Program-made: the position numbers and the translations under genes | Shown: in pieces, positions 39,210 to 48,591 of the stretch | Layout of the letters: every line of letters begins with the position of its first letter | Position numbering within the stretch: the stretch's first letter is position 1 | The notes under the pieces: generated by a model | The model's input: only the letters and a program-made list of their open reading frames with translations | Databases searched by the model: none | Told to the model about the DNA's origin: nothing | DNA from: an uncultured Paracoccaceae bacterium | GTDB lineage: Bacteria; Pseudomonadota; Alphaproteobacteria; Rhodobacterales; Rhodobacteraceae | Reading direction: 5' to 3' | Length of the DNA stretch: 64,000 nucleotides | NCBI GenBank assembly: GCA_937883775.1 | Contig: CAKZXZ010000177.1 | Location: 29,999-93,998 of the forward strand

Positions 39210-40607
39210 TTACGCTGGTTCGACAATCCGAAGCGGTTGCCGGACCGGCTGAACAGCTGATTTAGGCAGTCGCAGAAAAATCATCGCCGAGTTGTGAATG
39301 TCATTGTGCTTAAGCGTCGCAGCAAGTTGACCCGGCGCGCATGTCAGGATCTTCTGATTGGCACGCTGTGCGTCAGCGACGATTTCAATCTCAACCAATT
39401 TGCCAAATGCGGACCCGCGCAGTTTCTGCTCGATCATCGGCGCTGATGACACGGCCATGTAAAGCGCAACACAAGCACCCGGTTTCAATTGCGCCAGCCA
39501 ATCGGGCGCATGAGGACCGTCATCCAGATGTCCCGTGGTCAGGACCAACTGGTCGATCTCTCCCCGCTCGGTCAGCATCTGGCCCGATGCAGCCGCTGCA
39601 CCACTGGCCGCAGTCACACCCGGCACGATCTCCACCGCGATACCAGCCTCCTCAAGAGCGGCCAATTCTTCGGCGCCACGGGCGAAAATACCCGGATCAC
39701 CACATTTCAAACGCACAACGCGTTGCCCGTGCTGGGCTGCGCTCACCAGCATGTTGGTGATCTTGGATTGTGGCCATGCGTGACAGCCTGGCTTCTTGCC
39801 AACATAAACGCGCTCTGCATCCCGGCGGGCCAACTCAAGGATCTCCGGATCAACCAGGCGATCGTAAAAGATCACATCTGCTTCTTGCAGGCGCTGCACA
39901 CCCCGCAGGGTAATCAGGTCTTTCGCACCTGGCCCTGCGCCAACCAAGGCGACGCTGCCACCAGCGCTTTGTCCCACATCACCGGTCTGGATCGCGTCCT
40001 TGATAAGCCGCGCCGCCTCCCGCTCGGACCCGCGCGCGAACGCTTTGCGCGGCGCACCTTTGAAAACCCACCGCCACAGGTCGCGCCGGTCACGCGGCGC
40101 AAGACGGGCCATGGCCGCATGGCGCAACCGTCCCGCCAAAGCCGCCAATTCCCCCAAGCGCGGCTCAAGTGCTTGCTCCATCTGCGTCTTGATCTGACGG
40201 GCAAGAACGGGCGCCGTTCCTTCGGTGCCGATGGCGATAACGACCGGGTCACGATCCACAATCGAGGGTGTCAGCGCATCGCAAAGCGCCGGTTGATCGA
40301 CCACATTCACCGTGGCACCCCCCAGTTTTGCCAAGCTATGCAAAGCCATATCCGCACCAGGGCAACCAGTGGCGACAAAAGCCAGTGTGCTGCCTTCAAA
40401 GCTTTGAGGCGTTGGTGCCTGTGTGCAATGCACAATACGCCCGGCATCCGCCAAACCAGCCAACTCGTCTTCCAACTCCGGGGCCAACACCTCGATCCGG
40501 GCTTCGGTTTTCAGGATAAGCCGGGTCTTTTGCGCAGCCTGTTCGCCGCCACCCGCGATGACGACCTTGCGGTCTTTCATCTGCAAAAACATTGGGAATG
40601 TCTTCAT
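39210..40607 (-). CDS. cysG: Siroheme synthase (fused precorrin-2 dehydrogenase/ferrochelatase and uroporphyrinogen-III methyltransferase)
   Basis: Makes siroheme, the NirB prosthetic group, from uroporphyrinogen III. The N-terminal domain (1-~200) has the NAD motif VVIAGGGEQAAQK. The C-terminal methyltransferase has VALVGAGPGAKDLITLRG, YDRLV, LKCGDPGIFARG and VPGVTAASG. 465 aa matches the three-function CysG. It is the last gene of the nas operon and overlaps its upstream neighbour by 4 bases, so siroheme supply is tied to nitrite reductase synthesis. Confidence 0.95.
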   Translation of the reverse strand: MKTFPMFLQMKDRKVVIAGGGEQAAQKTRLILKTEARIEVLAPELEDELAGLADAGRIVHCTQAPTPQSFEGSTLAFVATGCPGADMALHSLAKLGGATVNVVDQPALCDALTPSIVDRDPVVIAIGTEGTAPVLARQIKTQMEQALEPRLGELAALAGRLRHAAMARLAPRDRRDLWRWVFKGAPRKAFARGSEREAARLIKDAIQTGDVGQSAGGSVALVGAGPGAKDLITLRGVQRLQEADVIFYDRLVDPEILELARRDAERVYVGKKPGCHAWPQSKITNMLVSAAQHGQRVVRLKCGDPGIFARGAEELAALEEAGIAVEIVPGVTAASGAAAASGQMLTERGEIDQLVLTTGHLDDGPHAPDWLAQLKPGACVALYMAVSSAPMIEQKLRGSAFGKLVEIEIVADAQRANQKILTCAPGQLAATLKHNDIHNSAMIFLRLPKSAVQPVRQPLRIVEPA

Positions 40608-41548
40608 GCACTTTTCCTTTCAGAAGTGTGGCGCGACTGCCAAAGGCGACGCGCAAGATCGTCTGCCTTTTGGACTGTCGGAGCGGCTTTCAATGTCCAA
40701 AGCGCAAGACCTGCAGTTGCGATCACAGTCGCCTCGGCAAAGTCATCACGCAGATCACCCGCCCAAAGAGCCACCAGATCGGTTTGCTGATCGGGCTCGT
40801 GCAAACGGCGCGTTTCATCCAGCAGAGCAGGCGCAATCTCAGAAAGATGCACACCGTCCTGCAAACCAAAAACAGCGATATCCTTCGCTGGATTACGCTC
40901 AAATTCACCGCCACCGCCTTTGATAACCGTTAGGTGCTGCTGACCAAGCGCCGCTGCCGCATTGGCCTGAAGGCCGCGATAGGAAGGGTGAAACACCCCT
41001 TGCACGCTTGCCGCAGCATCGGCGGGGTTCCACATCCGCAAAACCGTATTGATGCAAGAGCGTAGCCCAAATGTCGCGCGCAAGCCCAGTAAACCTTGTG
41101 CAACCGGGCTCAACACTTCAAGCGGATAATACATCAGTCTTTCGCTCAGCAATCCTGTCGCCGCTAATGCCGCGCGTACATTGGCCACATCCTGTTGATG
41201 CGAATTCGCGCCGTGCAGCATCACGCGATAACCCGCCTGCGACACCAACTTGGCGGCCAGCAGAAAAAGCGGTGCACCCCGCGTGCGGCCCGCCGCATAG
41301 CAAGGCCAATCCAGATCGGCTTTTGGCAGGTTGGGCGCAACAGAAGCACGCAAAGCAGCCGTAAAACCGGCAATCTCGGCATCTGTTTCACCACGCAGAC
41401 GCAACACCATCAACAAGGCCCCAACGGCTTCAGGCGCTGCCACTTCGTTCAGGATAACCGTCATGGCGTCTTGTGCTTCATCCTGCGTCAAAGCGCGGGC
41501 ACGGCCCTTGCCTTGCGCAACGATGCGTATGAACGGAGCCAGCGTCAT
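40604..41548 (-). CDS. TrpD2-like (YbiB family) glycosyltransferase-fold protein
   Basis: A 314-aa relative of anthranilate phosphoribosyltransferase of the TrpD2/YbiB type. The N-terminal helical part (ALTQDEAQDAMTVIL...LRLRGET) and the nucleoside phosphorylase-like core are recognisable. The true TrpD diphosphate-binding loop (GTGGD) is not present; the corresponding area reads differently (LFLLAAKLVSQAGYRVML). YbiB binds nucleic acid in E. coli rather than making tryptophan. Its place between nasA and cysG with 4-bp overlaps on both sides implies a role connected to nitrate assimilation, which is not established. Confidence 0.83.
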   Translation of the reverse strand: MTLAPFIRIVAQGKGRARALTQDEAQDAMTVILNEVAAPEAVGALLMVLRLRGETDAEIAGFTAALRASVAPNLPKADLDWPCYAAGRTRGAPLFLLAAKLVSQAGYRVMLHGANSHQQDVANVRAALAATGLLSERLMYYPLEVLSPVAQGLLGLRATFGLRSCINTVLRMWNPADAAASVQGVFHPSYRGLQANAAAALGQQHLTVIKGGGGEFERNPAKDIAVFGLQDGVHLSEIAPALLDETRRLHEPDQQTDLVALWAGDLRDDFAEATVIATAGLALWTLKAAPTVQKADDLARRLWQSRHTSERKSA

Positions 41549-44121
41549 TCCGCTGCGATCCGCAAATCAGGAAGGTTCAGCAACCCCGCAAGCTCGGGCT
41601 TGCAGGCGCCGCAATTGGTACCGGCACAGGTTGCAGTTCCGATTGCTTCAACCGTCTGCGCGCCCCCACGGATCGCATCACGGACAGTGTTCACACCAAC
41701 GCCCATGCATGCACAGATTGTGACGCCTGGATCAGGCTGATCCGCACTCGGGCGTCCCGAAAGGGCCGTAAGAGCCGCACAAGACGTCCCCACCAACGAC
41801 GCCGCATGGCTGCGCGCCAACGCAACCGGGCGCGGGCTGGCAAAAAAGAGCGCCTGCAAAACGTCATCACGGGTAATCGCAATCCGTGTCTGCCCAGATT
41901 GCGGATCTTCAAGCACAGCAACATCACCGTCCTGATTGGTGAGATGCGCGGCAAGCATCTCAAAGTCATCGGGCTGCGACAGCCCGGCAAACTCGGCCTG
42001 CCAGCCAGTTGGAATATGTGACACCGCAGCATAGTCCGCCTCTGGCCGGATTTGCGCAGTAGAGACCGCAAAGCCATACCAGGCCGCGTCAAACCGGCGT
42101 GCCTGCGTCGTAATACGCTTCAGCGCAGGTTGCCCTGACACCGGATCCACCACTGAAGCAGCAAGGACGTTGACCCGTCCATTCGCGCTACGTTGTCCGG
42201 TCCAATGCATGGGCGCAAAAAGGGCTTTTCGCGCTGTCTGATCGGTGATCCATGCCCGCAGGATTGCATCGCCTTGCGGGTTCTGCAGCGCAACCAGATC
42301 TCCCTCGGACAGCCCAAGATCAGCGGCATCAAGGGGGTGGATTTGCACATAGGGTTCCGCCAGATGCGCACCCAAACGAGCGGCCTTTCCAGTGCGCGTC
42401 ATCGTGTGCCACTGATCGCGATTGCGCCCTGTATTCAGGGTGAAACCTGTTCTTGCCACCTGCACGGGGGCATCCACGGCGATCATCCTCGCTTTGCCAT
42501 CAGCGTGGTAGAAACCACCCTCCGCAAAGAAACGCCGCCCGTCTTGCGGCCATTGCGTTGGCAAAAGAGACGCGTAATCCGCATCGGCAAAAATGCTCAG
42601 ATCAAGGTCTTTGCCGAACGCTGCAGCGGCGCCCGACAGGCGCACATATTCAGCGAAAACCTCCGCCGGGGTCTGGTATGAAAATGCCTCAGCCCAGCCC
42701 ATGCGCGCTGCAACATCTGCAATGATTTGCCAATCGGGCCGGGCCTCGCCGGGCGATGGCAGAAAAGCGCGCTGGCGCGAGACGCGGCGCTCGGAATTTG
42801 TGACAGTGCCGTCTTTTTCGCCCCAGGCCGTCGCGGGCAACAGCACATCGGCCAGATCGCCCGTATCCGTACGGGCCATGATATCAGAGACGGCAACAAA
42901 CGGCACAGACTTGATTGCGGCAGCAACCGCATCGGCATCTGGCATCGACACCGCAGGATTGGTCGACATCACCCAAAGCGCCTTGATCGTGCCATCCGCA
43001 CAGGCCTGAAACAGATCAACAGCTTTCAGGCCCGGCCTTGCCGCAATCGTCGGGCTTTTCCAAAAGCTTTGAACGGTTTCGCGGTGGTCTGCATTCTCAA
43101 GATCAAGATGGTTGGCCAGCATGTTGGCCAAACCACCAACTTCCCGCCCGCCCATCGCGTTGGGTTGACCTGTCAGCGAAAACGGCCCGCAACCCGGTTG
43201 CCCAATGCGACCTGTCACAAGGTGACAATTCAAGATCGCGTTGACCTTGTCCGTGCCGCATTCCGACTGGTTCACACCTTGTGAGTAAAGCGTGACAACC
43301 TTCTGCGTGCCCGCCCACATCCGATAGAAGGCCGCGATCTCGTCTGTGGACAGACCGCTCTGTGCGGGGTCAGAGCTGCGCGCGGTCTCAATGGCAACCT
43401 CAGCGCCCGTCACATGCTCTGCGACATATGATGTACTAATGCTGCCGACATCTGCCAAATGGGCAAGCAATCCATTGAAAAGGGCGGTGTCTCCATCGGG
43501 TCGGATGCGCAGATGCATATCCGCCAGATCGCAGGTCGCCGTACGGCGCGGATCGACATTGACCACTTTAAGCTCAGGGCGCTTGGCTTTGGCATCCTGA
43601 ATACGCTGGTGCAGCACCGGGTGACACCATGCCAAGTTTGAGCCGACAAGCACTAAAAGATCGGCCTGTTCAAGGTCTTCATAGGTGTTCGGCACCGTAT
43701 CCGTCCCGAAAGCACGTTTATGCCCCGCAACCGAAGAGGCCATACAAAGCCTTGAATTCGTGTCGATATTTGCTGATCCGATAAAGCCTTTCATCAGCTT
43801 GTTGGCGAGGTAATAGTCCTCGGTCAGCAATTGGCCCGAGACGTAGAACGCAACGCTATCGGGCCCGTGCTGATCTATGGCCTGCGTGAACTCATCCGCC
43901 AGACGATCCAGTGCAGCATCCCAGCTGACCGTTGCACCGTTTATCTGCGGGGCCAGCAAACGGCCGTCCAGATCAATCGTTTGCCCTAAGGCCGCCCCTT
44001 TCGAACACAGCCGCCCGAAATTCGCCGGATGCTCAGGATCGCCTTTGATTGTGCCATCAGCGCCCGCCAAAACTCCGCAGCCCACGCCGCAATAGGGGCA
44101 TGTGGTGCGGGTCAGGCTCAT
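41545..44121 (-). CDS. nasA: Assimilatory nitrate reductase catalytic subunit
   Basis: Reduces nitrate to nitrite in the cytoplasm; 858 aa. The N-terminal [4Fe-4S] motif is CPYCGVGCGV with the fourth Cys in LCSKG. The Mo-bis-MGD domain follows, and a C-terminal molybdopterin-binding domain contains LNTGRNRDQWHTMTRTGKA. The last ~60 residues form a BFD-like [2Fe-2S] domain (CACMGVG and CAGTNCGACKPEL), a feature of one NasA class that takes electrons through this extra cluster. No Tat signal is present, consistent with cytosolic location. It overlaps nirD and the trpD2-like gene by 4 bases each. Confidence 0.96.
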   Translation of the reverse strand: MSLTRTTCPYCGVGCGVLAGADGTIKGDPEHPANFGRLCSKGAALGQTIDLDGRLLAPQINGATVSWDAALDRLADEFTQAIDQHGPDSVAFYVSGQLLTEDYYLANKLMKGFIGSANIDTNSRLCMASSVAGHKRAFGTDTVPNTYEDLEQADLLVLVGSNLAWCHPVLHQRIQDAKAKRPELKVVNVDPRRTATCDLADMHLRIRPDGDTALFNGLLAHLADVGSISTSYVAEHVTGAEVAIETARSSDPAQSGLSTDEIAAFYRMWAGTQKVVTLYSQGVNQSECGTDKVNAILNCHLVTGRIGQPGCGPFSLTGQPNAMGGREVGGLANMLANHLDLENADHRETVQSFWKSPTIAARPGLKAVDLFQACADGTIKALWVMSTNPAVSMPDADAVAAAIKSVPFVAVSDIMARTDTGDLADVLLPATAWGEKDGTVTNSERRVSRQRAFLPSPGEARPDWQIIADVAARMGWAEAFSYQTPAEVFAEYVRLSGAAAAFGKDLDLSIFADADYASLLPTQWPQDGRRFFAEGGFYHADGKARMIAVDAPVQVARTGFTLNTGRNRDQWHTMTRTGKAARLGAHLAEPYVQIHPLDAADLGLSEGDLVALQNPQGDAILRAWITDQTARKALFAPMHWTGQRSANGRVNVLAASVVDPVSGQPALKRITTQARRFDAAWYGFAVSTAQIRPEADYAAVSHIPTGWQAEFAGLSQPDDFEMLAAHLTNQDGDVAVLEDPQSGQTRIAITRDDVLQALFFASPRPVALARSHAASLVGTSCAALTALSGRPSADQPDPGVTICACMGVGVNTVRDAIRGGAQTVEAIGTATCAGTNCGACKPELAGLLNLPDLRIAAE

Positions 44122-44453
44122 GCGACAGCTCGCGCGCGCAGGAAGGTTGCATCCAGAAGGATGCGCCCGCCGTCGACACGGGCCGGGTATGTCGAAACCT
44201 GCCCATTGTCTTCACCCTGCACCAGACCCGTTTCCAACGAGATCACCCAGTTATGCAGCGGACAGGTCACCGAAGCGCCATGCACAATGCCGTCCGCCAA
44301 GGGGCCTTGCTTATGCGGGCAAACATTGTCCAAGGCGAAGACCTCGTCCGCGGCAGTGCGAAAGATCGCAACACAGCCGTCACGGGTTTTGACCACGCGC
44401 GCGCCACGGCGGGGCACTTCATTCAGGTCAGCGATGTCGATCCAGTTGGTCAT
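44118..44453 (-). CDS. nirD: Nitrite reductase small subunit (Rieske type)
   Basis: A 111-aa Rieske [2Fe-2S] subunit of NADH-dependent nitrite reductase. Ligand motifs CPHKQGP and CPLHNW are both present. It partners NirB, whose gene it overlaps by 4 bases; it also overlaps nasA by 4 bases. Function in assembly or electron transfer to the siroheme centre is inferred from the family. Confidence 0.94.
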   Translation of the reverse strand: MTNWIDIADLNEVPRRGARVVKTRDGCVAIFRTAADEVFALDNVCPHKQGPLADGIVHGASVTCPLHNWVISLETGLVQGEDNGQVSTYPARVDGGRILLDATFLRARAVA

Positions 44454-46897
44454 TCCGCAGCCTCCAGCATCAGATTTGCGAGGGGTTGGTAGCTGTCAGC
44501 CTTCTGGGTGACATGCTCGGCCCAAGGGTCCTTGCGATAGATGGATTGCGACAGCTCAAACCGCTCGATCAAAGCCGCGCGCTCGTCCAGATCATCGACA
44601 ACGCGCTCTTTCACCCAATCAAGGCCAAACTTGGCGATGAATTTATAGGGCCGGTCGAGGTATTTGGCGTGTTCGCGATAAAGCTGAACAAAGGCAATCG
44701 TCAGATCAATCGCCTCTTGCTCTGTGGGCGCTTTTGCAAGGGCTTCGGTCTCTTTTAGATCCATCCCCGCAGCCCCGCCCACACTCACCTCATACCCACT
44801 GTCCACGCAGATCACGCCCACGTCCTTGCAAGTCGCCTCCGCACAATTGCGCGGGCAGCCAGACACGGCCAGCTTCACCTTATGAGGCGTCCATGACCCC
44901 CAAAGCGCCTTCTCCAGCTTGATCCCCAGCCCGGTGCTGTCTTGCGTCCCAAACCGGCAGTGATCGGTGCCGACACATGTTTTCACCGTGCGCAGCCCTT
45001 TAGAATAGGCATGGCCAGACACCATTCCAACAGCATTCAGATCGGCCCAGATGGCCGGCAAATCCTCGCCCTTCACACCCAGCAGGTCGATCCGCTGACC
45101 GCCCGTGACCTTCACCGTCGGCACGTTGTACTTATCCGCCGCGTCGGCAATCGCGCGCAGCTCGTTGCCGTTGGTGATCCCGCCCCACATGCGCGGCACA
45201 ACGCTGAACGTGCCGTCCTTCTGGATGTTGGCGTGCTTGCGTTCATTGATAAATCGGCTCTGCGGGTCGTCCTGATACTCCAGCGGCCAGTCCGCCAGCA
45301 GATAGAAGTTGAGCGCCGGACGGCACACATGGCACCCACAAGACGTCTTCCATCCGCATTCCTGCATCACAGCCGCCAGCGAGGTCAGCGTTTGCGACTT
45401 TATCAACCGGCGCACATCTTCATGGGTCATCTCGGTACAGCCACAAACCGACTGCGCGGCGGGCATCACAAAGTCATCGCCCAGCGTGACGGCCAAAACC
45501 TGCTCGACCAGCCCCGTGCACGTCCCACAAGAGGCCGAGGCCTTTGTTGTGGACTTGACGGCCGCCAAATCATCGGCGCCAGCCAAGATTGCATCCTCGA
45601 TCTGACCCTTGCAAATGCCGTTACAGCCACAGATTTCCGCGTCACGCGGTAAGGCTGCAACGGCTAAGAGCGGGTCCGCAGTATCGCCCCCCTGATAGGC
45701 CGGTCCAAAGATCAGGGTCTCGCGCATGTCCGCGATATCGGTCTTGTCCTTGATGAGGCTGAAGAACCAGTTGCTGTCGGCGGTATCACCATACATCACC
45801 GCACCGATCACAGCGTTATCTTCGATCACCAGACGGCGGTAGACACCGCGCGCGGGATCACGAAAAACGATGTCTTCGCGTCCGTCGCCATCGGCAAAAT
45901 CGCCTGCACTGAACAGATCGCATCCCGTGACTTTCAGCTTTGTCGAAATCTCTTTCTGAACGAATTGCGCATCTTGCGCCAAAAGTGTTTGCGCCGCGAC
46001 GACCGCCTGGTCGTATAGCGGTGCAACAAGACCGAAGAGCGCGCCATCATGCTCGACACATTCCCCGACAGCCAGCACATCCGCATCAGATGTAATCATC
46101 TGGTCATCAACATGGATGCCGCGACCGACCGCCAGGCCCGCTTCCTGCGCCAGCCCGATATTCGGGCGAATGCCCACGGCCATCACCAGCAAATCGCAGG
46201 GCAACTCGGTTCCATCATCCAGCAACAACGCGCGAACCTTGCCGTTCTCGCCAAGGATCTCCTTCGAGTTGGCCGCGCATTTTACGGTAATGCCCTTATC
46301 AATCAGCGCCTTGCGCAACAGATACCCAGCGGCCTCGTCCAGCTGCCGCTCCATCAGGTGGCCCATGATGTGCACGACCGTGACATCGACACCGCGTGCG
46401 GCCATGCCTGCCGCAGCCTCAAGGCCCAGCAAACCGCCGCCAATGACGACGACCTTATTGTCAGGCCCCATCGCCATCATACGTTCGGTGTCTTCTAGAT
46501 CACGGTAGGCAATCACACCCTCCAGATCATGACCCGGCAGAGGGATCATGAACGGGTTCGACCCCGTCCCGAAGATCAGCTTGTCATAGGGCAACACGTC
46601 GCCATTCGCTGCTGTGACGGTCTTGGCCGCGCGGTCGATCTTCGCCACGCGCTCACCAAAACGACAGGTCACACCATGCTCGGCATACCAGGCATCATCA
46701 TGGGTGATGATCTCTTCATAGGTCTTGTCCCCGGCCAGAACCGGCGAAAGCATGATCCGGTTGTAGTTCCCGCGCGGCTCTGCGTTGAAAAGCGTGATGT
46801 TGAAGGCATCGGGGGCGTTTTCGACGAGGTGTTCGATTGCGCGCCCCGTCGCCATACCAGCCCCAATGATGATAAGGTTCTGCGTCATGGCTTTCAC
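44450..46897 (-). CDS. nirB: NADH-dependent assimilatory nitrite reductase large subunit
   Basis: Reduces nitrite to ammonium with six electrons; 815 aa. Order of parts: FAD/NAD(P) oxidoreductase domain (IIIGAGMATGRAIEHL near the start, VVVIGGGLLGLEAA near 150); two BFD-like [2Fe-2S] regions (CGCNGICKGQIEDA...CGTCTG and CGCTEM...CGCHVCRP); then the siroheme/[4Fe-4S] domain. Its cysteines are TCVGTDHCRFG (CX5C) and SGCPRNC (CX3C). It overlaps the transporter ATPase gene upstream and nirD downstream by 4 bases. The ATG at 46897 is followed by MTQNLIIIGAG, which could be the true start three codons later. Confidence 0.96.
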   Translation of the reverse strand: MKAMTQNLIIIGAGMATGRAIEHLVENAPDAFNITLFNAEPRGNYNRIMLSPVLAGDKTYEEIITHDDAWYAEHGVTCRFGERVAKIDRAAKTVTAANGDVLPYDKLIFGTGSNPFMIPLPGHDLEGVIAYRDLEDTERMMAMGPDNKVVVIGGGLLGLEAAAGMAARGVDVTVVHIMGHLMERQLDEAAGYLLRKALIDKGITVKCAANSKEILGENGKVRALLLDDGTELPCDLLVMAVGIRPNIGLAQEAGLAVGRGIHVDDQMITSDADVLAVGECVEHDGALFGLVAPLYDQAVVAAQTLLAQDAQFVQKEISTKLKVTGCDLFSAGDFADGDGREDIVFRDPARGVYRRLVIEDNAVIGAVMYGDTADSNWFFSLIKDKTDIADMRETLIFGPAYQGGDTADPLLAVAALPRDAEICGCNGICKGQIEDAILAGADDLAAVKSTTKASASCGTCTGLVEQVLAVTLGDDFVMPAAQSVCGCTEMTHEDVRRLIKSQTLTSLAAVMQECGWKTSCGCHVCRPALNFYLLADWPLEYQDDPQSRFINERKHANIQKDGTFSVVPRMWGGITNGNELRAIADAADKYNVPTVKVTGGQRIDLLGVKGEDLPAIWADLNAVGMVSGHAYSKGLRTVKTCVGTDHCRFGTQDSTGLGIKLEKALWGSWTPHKVKLAVSGCPRNCAEATCKDVGVICVDSGYEVSVGGAAGMDLKETEALAKAPTEQEAIDLTIAFVQLYREHAKYLDRPYKFIAKFGLDWVKERVVDDLDERAALIERFELSQSIYRKDPWAEHVTQKADSYQPLANLMLEAAE

Positions 46898-48591
46898 TCC
46901 GCTGCGACCGCCTCAGGGGCGGGCGTTGGCTTGGATCTGGGCTTGGCGCCGTGCTCGTATTCCTCAAGAAAATCAAGCACGTCCTGACGGTAGGAGTAGT
47001 AGTCGGGATGCTCTAAAAGCGCTTTGCGCGTGCGTGGACGCGGCAAGTCGACATCAACGATCTTGCCAATGGTTGCCTGCGGACCATTGGTCATCATCAC
47101 GACACGGTCGGCCAGAAGAATGGCTTCATCCACGTCATGGGTCACACAAATCGCAGTCACTTTGGTGCGCGACCAGACCTCCATCAGAACTTCCTGAAGC
47201 TCCCAGCGCGTCAGGCTGTCAAGCATCCCGAACGGCTCATCCAACAGCAGCAGTTTGGGCGAAAGCGCAAAGGCCCGGGCGATGCCCACGCGCTGCTTCA
47301 TGCCGTTCGACAAAGATGCCGCTTGCTTGTCCATGCTGTCGGCCAGACCGACACGTTCCAGATAGTATTCCACCACGTCCTGACGCTCGGCCATGCTCGC
47401 CGTGGGATAGACCCGGTCCACCCCAATCGAGACATTCTCTTTCGCCGTCAGCCACGGAAAGAGGTTGGGCGACTGAAACACAACCGCGCGTTCGGGATCT
47501 GCCCCCTGAACGTGACGGCCATCCAATTTGATCGCCCCTTTCGAGATATCATTCAAACCCGCCGCCATTGTCAAAACCGTGGACTTACCGCAGCCCGAGT
47601 GACCAATCAGGCTGATAAACTCACCTTTGTTGATCTTCAGATCAAAGTCCTCGACGACCGTCAGAGGCCCCTTGGGCGTCGGATACACCTTGTGAAGCTG
47701 CGAAAAGTCGAGGAACCGCTCCTCGATCATCCCTTCCTGCGCTTTGGCAACCGCCGCAGGCACCCCATGGATAGGCGTCACATTCGGCAACAGGCGCGAG
47801 CCTTCGACCTTCGCCGCCACGCCGACATCCATCAGATACTTCGTCACCTGCGCGCGCAGGGCTTTGAACGTCTCGTCGTGGTTCATCGCGCCGCGATCAC
47901 GAGGGCGTGGGATAGTGACGGCGACCGGGTCGGCCAGCGTGCCATCCGGGTTCAGCGGGATAATGCGGTCTGCCAGCAAAGTCGCCTCATCCACGTCATT
48001 GGTAATCAGGATGCAGGTCTTCTTGTCCTGCTCCCAAATCTCCAAAATCTCATCGGCCAGATTGGCCCGCGTCAGCGCATCCAGCGCGGACAAAGGTTCG
48101 TCCAGCAACAGCACCTCAGGGTTCATCGCCAAGGCGCGTGCCACGGCAACCCGCTGACGCATCCCGCCCGACAATTCCGCCGGACGGCGCGAAACCGCGT
48201 GGCTCAGCCCAACCATCCCGACATAATGGTCGATCTTGGCCTGACGTTCCGCCTTAGACAGTTTCGGGAACACCGCATCGACTGCCAGCCCGACATTGCC
48301 ACCCACCGTCAGCCACGGCATCAGCGAGTAGCTTTGAAACACCAGCCCGCGCTCGGGCCCCGGTCCAGCGATGGGCGCGCCTTTGAAAGCGACCTCACCA
48401 CTATCAGGCATCTCAAGCCCGGCGATCAGGTTCATCAGCGTGGATTTCCCGGTGCCGGAAAATCCGAGGATGGCAACAAACTCGCCCTCTTCAATCTCAA
48501 GGTTGATCCCCTTGAGCACTTCGGCGCGGTGCGTCCCTTCGCCAAAGCCTTTGGATACGTCGGAAAAGCTTAGAATGCTCATATCGCTCAC
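46894..48591 (-). CDS. Nitrate ABC transporter ATP-binding protein with two fused ATPase domains
   Basis: A 565-aa protein holding two complete ABC ATPase domains in tandem. The first has GFSGTGKST, LSGGMRQRVAVAR and LLLDEPLSALD. The second, from about residue 290, has GHSGCGKST, LSNGMKQRVGIAR (LSNG for LSGG) and LLLDEPFGMLD. Cyanobacteria use separate NrtC and NrtD, with a solute-binding-like domain on NrtC; here both ATPases are on one chain and no binding domain is attached. The C-terminal tail (EEYEHGAKPRSKPTPAPEA) is Pro/Ala-rich. It overlaps nrtB and nirB by 4 bases. Confidence 0.92.
   Translation of the reverse strand: MSDMSILSFSDVSKGFGEGTHRAEVLKGINLEIEEGEFVAILGFSGTGKSTLMNLIAGLEMPDSGEVAFKGAPIAGPGPERGLVFQSYSLMPWLTVGGNVGLAVDAVFPKLSKAERQAKIDHYVGMVGLSHAVSRRPAELSGGMRQRVAVARALAMNPEVLLLDEPLSALDALTRANLADEILEIWEQDKKTCILITNDVDEATLLADRIIPLNPDGTLADPVAVTIPRPRDRGAMNHDETFKALRAQVTKYLMDVGVAAKVEGSRLLPNVTPIHGVPAAVAKAQEGMIEERFLDFSQLHKVYPTPKGPLTVVEDFDLKINKGEFISLIGHSGCGKSTVLTMAAGLNDISKGAIKLDGRHVQGADPERAVVFQSPNLFPWLTAKENVSIGVDRVYPTASMAERQDVVEYYLERVGLADSMDKQAASLSNGMKQRVGIARAFALSPKLLLLDEPFGMLDSLTRWELQEVLMEVWSRTKVTAICVTHDVDEAILLADRVVMMTNGPQATIGKIVDVDLPRPRTRKALLEHPDYYSYRQDVLDFLEEYEHGAKPRSKPTPAPEAVAAE

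Noticed and set aside
39489-40790. 433-aa plus-strand ORF
   Set aside because: Lies antisense to cysG and the trpD2-like gene, has no family features, and arises from the codon bias of the real genes.
47137-48573. 478-aa plus-strand ORF
   Set aside because: Antisense shadow of the double-ATPase gene; composition is Arg/His/Gln-rich and unlike a protein.
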